From an uncultured Paracoccaceae bacterium (lineage in GTDB: Bacteria > Pseudomonadota > Alphaproteobacteria > Rhodobacterales > Rhodobacteraceae): a stretch of 64,000 nt of DNA. The stretch covers positions 131,501 through 195,500 of the forward strand of contig CANNCO010000003.1 in NCBI GenBank assembly GCA_947503175.1, read 5' to 3'. A program made the translations under genes and the position numbers. Positions 52,114 through 61,162 of the stretch are shown here, in pieces (position 1 is the stretch's first letter; the number at the start of each line of letters is the position of its first letter). The notes under the pieces were generated by a model. It searched no databases, had not been told where the DNA came from, and saw only the letters and a list, made by a program, of their open reading frames with translations.

Positions 52114-53989
52114 CCGTACTCTCCCCTTCCGGCTCGGTCTCGACGTCTGCCGTTTCGTCCGGCACGATCAGCGTGAACTCGATCCGCCGGTTCGCCTCGC
52201 GGCCCGCTTCGGTGCCGTTATCGGCGATGGGCGTGACCTCGCCATACCCCTTCGCCGTCAGGTTTCCGGTCAGCACCCGGCGCGCCATGATCGCGTTCAG
52301 AACCGCGTCGGCGCGTTCCTGGCTCAGCCGCAGGTTCATCGATTCCCGCCCCTGGCTGTCCGTATGGCCCGCGATCTCCATCTGTACGCTCTGACAATCG
52401 CGCAGGATATCGGCCAACTGGTCGATAATCTGAAGCCCGCCCTGATCGATCGTCGAGGATCCCGGTTCGAATGTGATCTTCTGGACGCTCATCACGGTGT
52501 TCAGCTTGGCCACGCATTCGGCAGGCGTCGGAATGCCCGACAGGGGATCAAGCGCCTCTTCATAGACCACGTCGATCTCGAAATTCTGGCCCTGACCCAG
52601 CCGCTCCGACAGGTGCCCGGAAATCTCGGCCAGCGCGTTCGGGTTGCCGGTCTTGCCCGCCACCCGCAGGAATGCGGGCTGTACCACGACCGTGCCATTC
52701 GCCAGATAGGCCAGCGCATCGAGGCCCGCCAGAACCCGCAGCGACCAGCCATCAGGCAACGCATCGTCCAGCCGCGTGGCGGCATAGGTCGTATCGCGCC
52801 CGAAATGCGCGTGCGCATAGCTTTCGACGGCATTCCGCACCCGCTCATCCGGCAGCCGCCCACGCAATTGCGCCTCGCCTTCGGGCGACAGGGTCGCCAC
52901 GAACTCCGGCGGGCCTTCAGCATCATCCGCGCCGGCGTCACGCTCGGGTGGCGGCAATCGCACGGCGGTCAGCGAAAATCCGTCCGGCAGCGCGCGTTCC
53001 AACTCGCCGACCTCGCGGTCGAAGTTCGGCAAAGGGATCGTATGCGGCGCCACAAGGCTCACATCGGCATCGGAATACGTGATGTTCCCGGCCCCAAGAC
53101 GCCGCATCGCCGCGATACCCGCGGCCACGGCCTCGCCCCATTCCAGGGACGGCGCGCCCAGCCCGATCTGGCAGGCGATCCGCCCGTCCATTCCCGCCTG
53201 CCGCGCCGCCGACAGAATCACATCCCGCATCTCCGGCGTCTCGGCGGCACAGGCATCGAAGCGCGGTCCGCCCCCGTCGACAATGAAGCGGACCGTGAAC
53301 GGCGCGATCACCGGGCGCGGTGCCGACACATCCAGCGCCAGCGCCACACCCGGCGGCACGCGCCGGGCAAGCTCGGTCTCGACCCGCCGCCGCACCTGTT
53401 CGCTGTCGACGATCCCCGTCACGGCAACCCGGTCCGCCGTCACCGAGACCTTCGAGCGCGGCACGCGCTCCAGCGCGTCCAGCGCAAAACTCACCACATC
53501 CTCCCACCCCTGCGGCATGGGATAATCGCCCTCTTCCAGAAGATCGGTCACGCTTTGCTGCGACAGTTGCCCCAGCCGGGCCACCACGCGGTCACGGTCG
53601 CTTTCCGTCGGGATCAGCCCGATCAGCGAAATCCCATCCACATTGCGCAGGATCTCAATCGAGAACTCGGGTGCCTCAATGGTCCTCGCGGGCGTCACAT
53701 TCATCTGGTCGATCACCCGCGTGGCATCGATCACCGTGCCCGCCGCCGCCAACGCACTGAACCGCGATGCCTCGTCGGGCGCGGTTCCCGACAGATGCAC
53801 CTGCAACCCGTCGACCTCGACCGTCACCCAGTCATGGCCGGCCATATCAAGCGCTTCACCGATTTCGTCCCATGACGTCTCTTCGATCTTCTGAACGGCA
53901 AAGGTCGCGCTGGCAAGGCTCAGCGCCGCCGCGCCGACAAAGGCAATGGCAAACGGAAGATACGATCTAAGACTTACGGGCTGGCGCAT
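52106..53989 (-). CDS. Inner-membrane OmpA-family protein with BON domains
   Basis: A 627-residue protein anchored by an N-terminal helix (residues about 13-35), not a cleavable outer-membrane signal. One or more BON-like domains follow (about 55-110 and further copies to about 330) in an OmpA/MotB-type arrangement. The C-terminal OmpA domain has ITFEPGSSTIDQGG, EIAGHTDSQG and NLRLSQERADAV, the peptidoglycan-binding motifs. It probably links the inner membrane to the cell wall, assisted by the overlapping coiled-coil partner. Confidence 0.88.
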   Translation of the reverse strand: MRQPVSLRSYLPFAIAFVGAAALSLASATFAVQKIEETSWDEIGEALDMAGHDWVTVEVDGLQVHLSGTAPDEASRFSALAAAGTVIDATRVIDQMNVTPARTIEAPEFSIEILRNVDGISLIGLIPTESDRDRVVARLGQLSQQSVTDLLEEGDYPMPQGWEDVVSFALDALERVPRSKVSVTADRVAVTGIVDSEQVRRRVETELARRVPPGVALALDVSAPRPVIAPFTVRFIVDGGGPRFDACAAETPEMRDVILSAARQAGMDGRIACQIGLGAPSLEWGEAVAAGIAAMRRLGAGNITYSDADVSLVAPHTIPLPNFDREVGELERALPDGFSLTAVRLPPPERDAGADDAEGPPEFVATLSPEGEAQLRGRLPDERVRNAVESYAHAHFGRDTTYAATRLDDALPDGWSLRVLAGLDALAYLANGTVVVQPAFLRVAGKTGNPNALAEISGHLSERLGQGQNFEIDVVYEEALDPLSGIPTPAECVAKLNTVMSVQKITFEPGSSTIDQGGLQIIDQLADILRDCQSVQMEIAGHTDSQGRESMNLRLSQERADAVLNAIMARRVLTGNLTAKGYGEVTPIADNGTEAGREANRRIEFTLIVPDETADVETEPEGESTVE

Positions 53990-54048
53990 ACATCCTGTCG
54001 CACTGACTGCGTTTTGACCTTGTTAGAACGCCCGACCCGCCGGTGCAA

Positions 54049-55011
54049 TCAGACCATGACGGCAGCGGCAAGAAACAGCACTGGAATCAAACCGGCATCC
54101 CTGTTCGACCGGAATATCCGCATGCAGTTATCGGGGTCTTCGGTATCCAGCCGGGTCAGCTGCCACATCAGATGCCAGCCCATCGCCCAGACGCCGCAAA
54201 ATGCCAACGCCAGCGCCAGTACATTCGCCTGTCCCAACATAGCATCCAGTACCGAAAGGCCAAACAGCACCACGGTGCCCACAAGAAACCAGCGCAGCCA
54301 CCGATGGGTCCGGCTCCCGAAGAGGCGCGCGGTGGATTTCACTCCGATCAGCGCATCGTCCTCCTTGTCCTGATGCGCATAGATCGTGTCATAGAACAGC
54401 GTCCACGCGATCCCGGCGGCGTACAGAAAAAGCGCGGGCCGATCGAGACTGCCGGTGTGCGCGGTCCATGCCAGAAGCGCGCCCCAGTTGAAGGCAAGAC
54501 CCAGAAATACCTGCGGCCACCATGTGAACCGCTTGGCGAAGGGATAGATGCAGACGAACAGAAGAGACCCGATGCCTAGCGCAATCGCAGGCAGGTTGAA
54601 GGTCAGAAGGATGCAGAACGCCAGAAGCGCCTGCACCACCAGCCAGACCAGGGCACCCTTCGGGCTGACCTGTCCAGACGGGATCGGGCGCGACCGGGTT
54701 CGGGCGACCTGCCCATCGAAGTCCCGGTCAGCATAGTCGTTCCACGTGCACCCCGCGCCACGCATCAGAAACGCGCCGATTGCACATCCGAGCGCGATCC
54801 ACCCGTCTTCCCAGCGCACGGACCCGGTATGCCCCATGGCCAGCAACAGCCCCCACCAGCAGGGCAGCAGCAAGAGCCATGTGCCAATCGGCCGATCCGC
54901 CCGCGACAGGCGCAGATAGGGCCGGGTCGCGGCAGGTGCCCACTTGTCCACCCAGTTGTCCGGCGGCGCATCGGCAACCCGCCCATCTGGCGCGGCAGAG
55001 TTTTCGGCCAT
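54049..55011 (-). CDS. ubiA: 4-hydroxybenzoate polyprenyltransferase
   Basis: A 320-residue UbiA-family membrane enzyme that prenylates 4-hydroxybenzoate in ubiquinone synthesis. It has about nine hydrophobic helices and the two Asp-rich motifs: NDYADRDFD near residue 120 and DTIYAHQDKEDD near residue 215. I use the ATG at 55011 (MAENSAAPDG), which gives family length and lies just opposite rsmE. Longer open frames upstream run through rsmE and are not real. Confidence 0.95.
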   Translation of the reverse strand: MAENSAAPDGRVADAPPDNWVDKWAPAATRPYLRLSRADRPIGTWLLLLPCWWGLLLAMGHTGSVRWEDGWIALGCAIGAFLMRGAGCTWNDYADRDFDGQVARTRSRPIPSGQVSPKGALVWLVVQALLAFCILLTFNLPAIALGIGSLLFVCIYPFAKRFTWWPQVFLGLAFNWGALLAWTAHTGSLDRPALFLYAAGIAWTLFYDTIYAHQDKEDDALIGVKSTARLFGSRTHRWLRWFLVGTVVLFGLSVLDAMLGQANVLALALAFCGVWAMGWHLMWQLTRLDTEDPDNCMRIFRSNRDAGLIPVLFLAAAVMV

Positions 55012-55023
55012 AAGGTCCGTCCC

Positions 55024-55743
55024 ATGTCCAAAGTCCGGCTTTATGTAGATCACCCACTGGGGGCGGGGCAATCGGTTCCTCTGAACCGTGATCAGGCCCA
55101 TTACCTGTTCGGGGTCATGCGGCTTGCGACGGGCGATGACCTGGCGCTGTTCAACGGGCGCGACGGCGAATGGCGCGCCACGGTCGAAGATGCGGGCAAG
55201 CGCAGGGGGCTGCTGGCCTGCGGGGAACAGACCGCGCCCCTGCGCCTGCCGCCCGATCTCTGGCTTATCTTCGCGCCGATCAAAAAAGCCCGCACGGATT
55301 TCATCGTCGAAAAGGCGGTCGAGATAGGCGCGTCCCGCATCCTGCCCGTGCAGACGGACTACACAAACGCCGAACGCATCCGCCGCGACCGGCTTCAGGC
55401 ACACGCGATCGAAGCCGCCGAACAATGCGGCGGAACCTATGTGCCGGAGGTCGGTGACCTGACCCGCCTCGACCGGCTCCTGTCCGACTGGCCCTCCGAC
55501 CGGAACCTGTTGTTCTGCGACGAGGCGCGCGCGGGTGAGACGACAGATCTCGGTGCGCTGCCCGCAGGCCCCTGGGCCATCCTCATCGGCCCCGAGGGTG
55601 GCTTTTCCCCCGCGGAACGTACCCGCCTGTCGGGTATGGATCAGGCCCATGCCATCGCCCTCGGCCCCCGCATCCTCCGCGCCGATACGGCAGCGGTCGC
55701 AGCTTTAACGCTTTGGCAATCCGCTTTGGGAGATTGGTCGTGA
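55024..55743 (+). CDS. rsmE: 16S rRNA (uracil-1498-N3)-methyltransferase
   Basis: A 239-residue SPOUT-class methyltransferase. The N-terminal PUA-like domain binds rRNA. The C-terminal trefoil-knot has LIFAPIKKARTDFIVEKAVEIG (cited by KKARTDFIVEK), AEQCGG, LIGPEGGFSPAE and LGPRILRADTA, the standard SAM-binding knot motifs. The ATG at 55024 is 12 bases from ubiA's start on the other strand, so the two share a tight divergent promoter. The stop overlaps the next gene. Confidence 0.95.
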   Translation: MSKVRLYVDHPLGAGQSVPLNRDQAHYLFGVMRLATGDDLALFNGRDGEWRATVEDAGKRRGLLACGEQTAPLRLPPDLWLIFAPIKKARTDFIVEKAVEIGASRILPVQTDYTNAERIRRDRLQAHAIEAAEQCGGTYVPEVGDLTRLDRLLSDWPSDRNLLFCDEARAGETTDLGALPAGPWAILIGPEGGFSPAERTRLSGMDQAHAIALGPRILRADTAAVAALTLWQSALGDWS

Positions 55744-56486
55744 CACAGGACCCCGTCGTTCGCCTGCATCTTTATTTCGCAAGCGAAAGCCCACTGGCCG
55801 TCATCATCCGGCAGGGTCCGACCCGCCAGTACAGGATGATCCTCTGGGACCGCTCCGACGACACATTCACGGACGGCCAATGGACCAAGCAGAAAGTATA
55901 CACCGACTGGTGCGCAATCTCGCCCGACGGCAAGCACTTCATGTACAGCATGCTCGACGGGAAATGGGGGGGGCCCGGCGAAGGGTCCTATACCGCGATT
56001 TCGCGCCCGCCCTACTGGACGGCGGTCGCACTGTTTCCCGAAGGCAGCACATGGCACACCGGCGGCCTGTTCCTGGACAGCCGTCACTATCTTGCTGCGG
56101 GTGACGCCGACATCATCGGGCGCGATGACGGGCTGGTGCGGCTGCATTGGGGTGACACCGGGCGCGGCTGCACCACCGGGCTTCGCCGTCCCGACAAATC
56201 CCCCGCACCACTGGAAAAGGAAACCGTAACCCGCCTTCTGTCGGGGGACTTGCCCGCGCCATATTACGAGCTTGAGAAGCGGATCACGGATCAGAGTGAC
56301 CGGCCGCTCGACCGCTACGATACGCAAGGTGGATGTCTCTACCGCCGGGCGGGCGGCGAGATGGAACTGATCCGCGACTTCACCCGCATGACATTCGAGC
56401 CGATCCGCGCACCATATGACTGGCGCGACGAAAGGGGCAGCGACCCCGAACGCCCCTGGCACCCGCTGGACGGTGACCGGTCCTGA
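55740..56486 (+). CDS. Hypothetical protein
   Basis: A 248-residue protein starting from a GTG that overlaps the rsmE stop (GTGA). It is rich in Trp, Tyr and Asp with short beta-type blocks (AISPDGKHFMYSML, WTAVALFPEGSTWHTGGLF), suggesting a beta-propeller or beta-sandwich without a recognised domain. There is no signal peptide. Its role is unknown, but it is co-translated with rsmE. Confidence 0.75.
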   Translation: MTQDPVVRLHLYFASESPLAVIIRQGPTRQYRMILWDRSDDTFTDGQWTKQKVYTDWCAISPDGKHFMYSMLDGKWGGPGEGSYTAISRPPYWTAVALFPEGSTWHTGGLFLDSRHYLAAGDADIIGRDDGLVRLHWGDTGRGCTTGLRRPDKSPAPLEKETVTRLLSGDLPAPYYELEKRITDQSDRPLDRYDTQGGCLYRRAGGEMELIRDFTRMTFEPIRAPYDWRDERGSDPERPWHPLDGDRS

Positions 56487-56499
56487 GCCACCCGCCGCA

Positions 56500-56521
56500 G
56501 TCCCGGACCCCGATCCGGGAC
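56500..56521 (+). terminator. Stem-loop after the rsmE operon
   Basis: GTCCCGGA and TCCGGGAC form a perfect 8-bp stem around a 6-base loop, followed by a pyrimidine-rich CTCCTTTGT. It is 14 bases after the stop of the hypothetical gene. A plausible weak intrinsic terminator. Confidence 0.6.
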
Positions 56522-56538
56522 CTCCTTTGTCCGGAGAG

Positions 56539-56580
56539 TATGCGCATCGTTTCCGCATACTATGCGCATGGTATGCGCAT
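56539..56580 (+). repeat. Phased TATGCGCAT iterons
   Basis: The 9-mer TATGCGCAT, containing the palindrome ATGCGCAT, occurs at 56539, 56561 and 56572. A degenerate copy (TTTCCGCAT) falls at 56550, giving an exact 11-bp phase. A GATGCGTGCGC follows at 56581. The array lies 109 bp upstream of the membrane protein gene at 56689 and within reach of gshA. It looks like a cooperative operator. Confidence 0.75.
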
Positions 56581-56688
56581 GATGCGTGCGCAGCCTTAAG
56601 ATACCCAAAATCGGACCCGTGACAGCACCTCGCACAGTGCTTAGACTCCGCGACCTGACGGGACGGCAGAAACGGTAATGAAACACCC

Positions 56689-57204
56689 ATGAGCTTTATC
56701 CGACCCGAAGTGCGCCAGGCGTTATCTCGTTGGCGTGAAACGATTATCGGTCTGATCGCTGCTACGATCGGCGGCATCTGGATGTTCACATCCTACGGCG
56801 CGGTTCAGATCGTCGGTACGGTTCTTGCCATCGGCGGCGCGCTTCTGGTCGTTGCCGGCATCCAGCGCGGGGTCTTTCGCCGCGCCACGCGAGGCCCCGG
56901 CTTGGTGAACGTCCTTGAAGGCCAGCTCACGTACTTTGGTCCGACCGATGGCGGCGCTGTTTTTACAAAAGATATCAGACGGTTGGATATCCACCGCAAC
57001 AACAGTTCGGCAGCGGCGTGGGTCATCCATCACGATGGCGGGCCGCCGCTTCACATCCCCGTGGACGCCGCAGGTGCCGAAAACCTGTTCGACGTCTTCT
57101 CAAACCTCCCCGGCCTTAACACCCGGGCGTTGCTGGATAATCTCCAGTCGCCACCGCCCGGTCTCACACTGATCTGGGATCGCGACCCGCTTCGCGTGCA
57201 TTGA
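56689..57204 (+). CDS. Small membrane protein upstream of gshA
   Basis: A 171-residue protein with two N-terminal hydrophobic helices (about 18-60) and a soluble C-terminal domain of mixed alpha/beta type (YFGPTDGGAVFTKDIRRLDI, then DAAGAENLFDVFSNLPGLN). No domain I can name. It lies 56 bases before gshA on the same strand and downstream of the iteron array, so it may share a promoter with gshA. Confidence 0.78.
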   Translation: MSFIRPEVRQALSRWRETIIGLIAATIGGIWMFTSYGAVQIVGTVLAIGGALLVVAGIQRGVFRRATRGPGLVNVLEGQLTYFGPTDGGAVFTKDIRRLDIHRNNSSAAAWVIHHDGGPPLHIPVDAAGAENLFDVFSNLPGLNTRALLDNLQSPPPGLTLIWDRDPLRVH

Positions 57205-57259
57205 CTTCACCCGTCCAACCCGGCAAGTGGCAAACAGTCCAACGAGCCGGAGTCCGGAC

Positions 57260-58630
57260 ATGTCGATACCCCAGTCTGGCGGCGGCCCCATCGAGCGCCC
57301 CGAGCAACTCGCCGAATATCTTGCGGAAGGCTGCAAACCCAAAGAAGACTGGCGCATCGGCACCGAACACGAAAAATTCGGATATTGCCATGAAACCCTT
57401 AATCCTTTGCCTTATGAGGGACTGCGCTCGATTCGCGCGATGCTCGAAGGTCTGCGTGATCGTTTTGGGTGGACCGGCGTTGAAGAGGCAGGAAAAATCA
57501 TCGGCCTTGAGAAAGACGGTGCCAATGTCTCTCTCGAACCCGGCGGTCAGCTGGAACTGTCAGGCGCACCGCTCGAGACGATCCACGAGACCTGTGACGA
57601 GGTGAACGAGCATCTCCGCGAGGTCCAGAGCGTCGCCGAAGAGATCGGCGCGGGCTTTATCGGCCTTGGCGCAGCCCCGCACTGGACCCACGAACAGATG
57701 CCGGTGATGCCGAAAGGCCGTTACCGGCTGATGACGGAGTACATGGGGCGGGTCGGCACCCATGGCACACAGATGATGTACCGGACCTGCACCGTTCAGG
57801 TGAACCTCGACTTCGGGTCCGAGGCCGACATGGTGCAGAAACTGCGCGTGGCCCTTGCCCTGCAGCCCGTTGCAACGGCGCTGTTCGCGAATTCACCCTT
57901 CTTCGAGGGCAAGCTGAACGGCCATAAGTCGTGGCGCTCGCGGATCTGGCGCGATCTGGATGCCGATCGCACCGGCATGCTGCCGTTTGTGTTCGAGGAT
58001 GGGTTCGGCTTTGAACGCTGGGCGGACTATGCGCTCGATGTGCCGATGTATTTCGTCTATCGCGACGGCAGATACGTGGATGCGCGCGGCATGTCGTTTC
58101 GCGACTTCATGCGTGGCGAGTTGCCCGCGCTGCCCGGCGAGATCCCGACACTGTCGGATTGGGCCGATCACCTGACGACGATCTTCCCCGAGGCCCGGCT
58201 GAAGAAGTTCATCGAGATGCGCGGCGCCGATGGCGGCCCGTGGCGGCGTCTTTGCGCGCTGCCCGCCCTGTGGGTTGGGCTGATGTACGATCAGGGGGCA
58301 CTGGACGCGGCATGGGATCTGGCCAAGGGATTCGATGCCGAGACACGCGAAGGGCTGCGCGTCGCGGCGTCGGTCGATGGGCTTCAGGGCGAGGCGGGCG
58401 GTGTCAAACTTCACGATCTGGCCCGCGAGGTTGTCGCGGTTGCCGAAGCAGGGCTGAAATCGCGGGCCCGCCCCGGTGCAGGCGGACTTGTCCCGGATGA
58501 GACCCATTTCCTCAACGCGCTTCAGGAAAGCATCGCATCGGGTCAGACGCCGGCGGACGAGTTGATTGGCAAGTTCCATGGCGACTGGGATGGCGACGTC
58601 ACCCGGGTCTTTGGCGAATACAGTTATTGA
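57260..58630 (+). CDS. gshA: Glutamate-cysteine ligase, plant/alphaproteobacterial type
   Basis: A 456-residue GCS2 enzyme catalysing the first step of glutathione synthesis. Conserved stretches are RIGTEHEKFGY, EPGGQLELSGAPL and KGRYRLMTEYM, which define the ATP/glutamate site. It lacks the redox disulfide of plant GCL. I start at MSIPQSGGGPIE (57260) after a GGAG. The strand is opposite to the following operon and the two converge with 3 bases between them. Confidence 0.93.
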   Translation: MSIPQSGGGPIERPEQLAEYLAEGCKPKEDWRIGTEHEKFGYCHETLNPLPYEGLRSIRAMLEGLRDRFGWTGVEEAGKIIGLEKDGANVSLEPGGQLELSGAPLETIHETCDEVNEHLREVQSVAEEIGAGFIGLGAAPHWTHEQMPVMPKGRYRLMTEYMGRVGTHGTQMMYRTCTVQVNLDFGSEADMVQKLRVALALQPVATALFANSPFFEGKLNGHKSWRSRIWRDLDADRTGMLPFVFEDGFGFERWADYALDVPMYFVYRDGRYVDARGMSFRDFMRGELPALPGEIPTLSDWADHLTTIFPEARLKKFIEMRGADGGPWRRLCALPALWVGLMYDQGALDAAWDLAKGFDAETREGLRVAASVDGLQGEAGGVKLHDLAREVVAVAEAGLKSRARPGAGGLVPDETHFLNALQESIASGQTPADELIGKFHGDWDGDVTRVFGEYSY

Positions 58631-58633
58631 CGG

Positions 58634-58900
58634 CTAGTCGGGCACCGCATTCAGCACGAATTCCCGCACCTTCTCTTCCGGCATCTCGCAGGGTTTCAAA
58701 AGCGCGTCCCCCGAGGCCAGCCGGTAGAGGTTCAGACTGACATAATCGTTTCCGCCGAGTTCTTCGGCCACAAGCTTCTGGCTCCGCGAACAGGCGAACT
58801 GGGATTTCGTCACGCGGTAGCGCCGCCCGAACGCGGTGACGCCGTAGCCGCCGAACGGCAGCGCATCGAAGGCGGAGAGGAAATCTGGGTCAACTGTCAT
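58634..58900 (-). CDS. Small hypothetical protein at the end of the pyrB operon
   Basis: An 88-residue protein with MTVDPDFLSAFDALPFGGYG and RRYRVTKSQFACSRSQKLVAEEL, ending REFVLNAVPD. It overlaps the DUF805 gene by 4 bases, supporting translation. It has no transmembrane helix and no recognised domain. Last gene of the minus-strand operon that starts at pyrB. Confidence 0.75.
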   Translation of the reverse strand: MTVDPDFLSAFDALPFGGYGVTAFGRRYRVTKSQFACSRSQKLVAEELGGNDYVSLNLYRLASGDALLKPCEMPEEKVREFVLNAVPD

Positions 58901-59280
58901 TCAGGGTCTGCGTCAGCTAGCGGATCGGCGCCATAGGGGTTCTCTCCAGCCGTACCGCGCTGGGCGAAAACGACAAGCAGGAAAAGGAAACCCAGAACCG
59001 GGATCAGGATAATCAACAGCCACCACGCGGACAGATCGTAGTCGTGCAACCGGCGGCCCGCGACGCATACAAGCGGAAGCAATGTGAGAAGCCCCCAGAT
59101 TGGCTCGAGGATCGAAACCCGGTCCCATCCGAAACCGAAGATCAGCCCGTCAAGTCCGGAGAGAACGCCCCCGATCAGCAGCACGACCAGATAGAACCAC
59201 CAGAATTCGGCACGCGATGCCCGCCCGGAGATCGTTACGTATTTCCGCAGACATCTGCGAATGGCTTCGACCGGTCCCAT
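58897..59280 (-). CDS. DUF805-family membrane protein
   Basis: A 127-residue protein with ISGRASRAEFWWFYL, the start of the DUF805 domain, then three hydrophobic helices and GRRLHDYDLSAWW. It shares one base with plsY. DUF805 proteins are widespread inner-membrane proteins of unknown function. Confidence 0.88.
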   Translation of the reverse strand: MGPVEAIRRCLRKYVTISGRASRAEFWWFYLVVLLIGGVLSGLDGLIFGFGWDRVSILEPIWGLLTLLPLVCVAGRRLHDYDLSAWWLLIILIPVLGFLFLLVVFAQRGTAGENPYGADPLADADPE

Positions 59281-59888
59281 TACTTGCCATCTCCGATCCG
59301 TGGTTCGGTTCCGGCCAGTATGCGCCGGATGTTTGTTTCGTGGCGCAGCACGACCAGTGCCGCCATCAGAATGATCAGGGCAATGGACTGATGCTCACCC
59401 AAGAGCGCCGCCCATGCAGCGGAAAGTATCGCGGCGACAAGCGCCGAAAGAGACGAGATGCGAAACAGACCCGCCACAACGGCCCATGTGGCACAGGCGG
59501 CAAGACCAACCGGCCATGCCAGCGCAATGAGGGTGCCCAGAAAGGTGGCCATGCCCTTGCCACCCCGGAAACCCAGCCAGACCGGAAAGAGATGGCCGAT
59601 GAACGCGGCACCGCCTGCGATCTGTGCCGCATCTTCGCCGATCAGGACCCTCGCAATCAGAACCGCAACCCCGCCCTTGCCCGCATCCAGCAGAAGTGTG
59701 GCAAGGGCCGCGCCCCTGTTACCCGTCCGCAGCACATTCGTGGCCCCGATATTGCCCGATCCGATCTGCCGCAAATCGCCCAGTCCCAGCATCCGCGTGA
59801 TCACGATGCCGAACGGGACCGACCCCAGAAGATAGCCCAGAAGGGCCACAAGACCGAGCAGAAGCGGCGCTGTCGTGATCTCGGGCAT
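59280..59888 (-). CDS. plsY: Glycerol-3-phosphate acyltransferase
   Basis: A 202-residue PlsY enzyme that acylates glycerol-3-phosphate with acyl-phosphate, the first step of phospholipid synthesis. Motif 1 GSVPFGIVITRMLGLGDLRQIGSGNIGATN (cited by GSGNIGATN), motif 2 GKGGVAVLIAR and motif 3 FRGGKGMATFLG are intact, and there are about five membrane helices. The ATG at 59888 is 2 bases downstream of the pyrC-like stop. Linkage of plsY to pyrC is common in Rhodobacteraceae. Confidence 0.94.
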   Translation of the reverse strand: MPEITTAPLLLGLVALLGYLLGSVPFGIVITRMLGLGDLRQIGSGNIGATNVLRTGNRGAALATLLLDAGKGGVAVLIARVLIGEDAAQIAGGAAFIGHLFPVWLGFRGGKGMATFLGTLIALAWPVGLAACATWAVVAGLFRISSLSALVAAILSAAWAALLGEHQSIALIILMAALVVLRHETNIRRILAGTEPRIGDGK

Positions 59889-59890
59889 TC

Positions 59891-61156
59891 CTAGCTCTCT
59901 CCGAAAACGCGCGTGCCGCCGACCCATGTGCCACGTACCTTGCCCTGCATCCGCGCGCCATCGAAGGGCGTGTTCTTGGACTTCGACTGCAGTGTCGCGC
60001 GATCCAGAACGAACGGCGCGTCCGGGTCGAACAGGACAAGATCAGCCGGCGCGCCGGGCGAAAGACGGCCCTGCTTCAGGCCCAGACGGTTCGCCGGGTT
60101 GAGGGTCAGTGCGCGGAACAGGGAAGGCATGTCAATTGCACCGGCATGGTAAATGCGCAGAGCGGCAGGCAGGAGCGTTTCGAGCGCGACGGCACCCGAT
60201 GCGGCCTCTTCGAACGGCAGGCGTTTGGACTCCTCGTCCTGCGGCGTATGCATCGACGAGATCACGTCGATCAGCCCCGAGGCTACGGCCTCGACACAGG
60301 CCAGCCTGTCATCTTCGGACCGGAGCGGCGGTTTGACCTTGAAGAACGTGCGATAGTCGCCGACGTCGAGTTCATTCAGCGTCAGGTGATGTATCGAAAT
60401 CCCGGCGGTCACGTCCAGCCCCGCGTCTTTCGCCCGCGCCAGACGCCGCAATGCGCGCGCCGTGGTGATCTGGTCGGCATGGTACCGGACGCCGGTCATC
60501 TCGACCAGGGCCAGATCGCGGTCCAGCCCCATCCGCTCGGCCATGGGCGAGACGGCAGGGAGGCCGCGGAGTGACGCGAACTTGCCCGAGGTTGCCGCGG
60601 CACCCGCCGACAGGCCGGGATCCTGCGGGTGGCCGATGACCAGCGCGCCCAGCGACCGGGCGTAAGTCAGGCAACGCGACAGAACTTTGTTGTCCGTGAC
60701 CACCGCATCGCAATCGGTGAAGGCCGCGGCACCTGCATCCTTCAGAAACCCGATCTCGACCATCGCGCGCCCTGCGCGACCCTTGGTCAGCGCGGCCATT
60801 GGCAGAACACGCACCGGCGCGGCCTCGTTCGCGCGCCGGTTGACAAACTCGAGCGTTTCGGGCGTGTCAATGGCCGGGTCGGTATCGGGGCGCGTGACCA
60901 TCGTTGTCACCCCGCCCGCAGCGGCAGCAAGGCCAGCCGAACGGAAGCTTTCCTTGTGACGTTCCCCGGGCTCGGACACCTTGGCTCCGATATCGACGAT
61001 ACCGGGCGCAAGGCACAGTCCAGCACAGTCCAGAACCTCGGCACCCTTCGGCGCGCTGTCCACGATCATGCCATCGGCGACATGCAATTCACCTGTCTCG
61101 ATACTGCCCTTCTCTGGGTCGATCAGCCGGGCGTTACGAAAGGATATCGCGGTCAT
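59891..61156 (-). CDS. pyrC: Dihydroorotase-like protein, probably inactive (PyrC'/PyrX type)
   Basis: A 421-residue amidohydrolase-fold protein. The first metal motif DxHxH reads DIGAKVSEPG here (residues 55-64), so both histidines are lost. The later DHAPH-type Asp site reads SSMHTPQ, and the carboxylate-binding H-x-E reads HPQDP. A SIHHLTLN remnant and a FKVKPPLR segment are kept. This is the pattern of non-catalytic dihydroorotase homologues that serve as structural partners of aspartate carbamoyltransferase. The true PyrC would lie elsewhere. Confidence 0.85.
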   Translation of the reverse strand: MTAISFRNARLIDPEKGSIETGELHVADGMIVDSAPKGAEVLDCAGLCLAPGIVDIGAKVSEPGERHKESFRSAGLAAAAGGVTTMVTRPDTDPAIDTPETLEFVNRRANEAAPVRVLPMAALTKGRAGRAMVEIGFLKDAGAAAFTDCDAVVTDNKVLSRCLTYARSLGALVIGHPQDPGLSAGAAATSGKFASLRGLPAVSPMAERMGLDRDLALVEMTGVRYHADQITTARALRRLARAKDAGLDVTAGISIHHLTLNELDVGDYRTFFKVKPPLRSEDDRLACVEAVASGLIDVISSMHTPQDEESKRLPFEEAASGAVALETLLPAALRIYHAGAIDMPSLFRALTLNPANRLGLKQGRLSPGAPADLVLFDPDAPFVLDRATLQSKSKNTPFDGARMQGKVRGTWVGGTRVFGES

Positions 61157-61162
61157 ATTGCG

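Noticed and set aside
52058-53875. A 605-codon open frame on the plus strand
   Set aside because: It lies antisense to the OmpA/BON gene, has Arg/His-rich low-complexity translation typical of GC-rich shadow frames, and no domain.
56539-56590. CRISPR-like repeats
   Set aside because: The repeat unit is 9 bases with 11-bp spacing; there are no spacers of CRISPR length and no cas genes.
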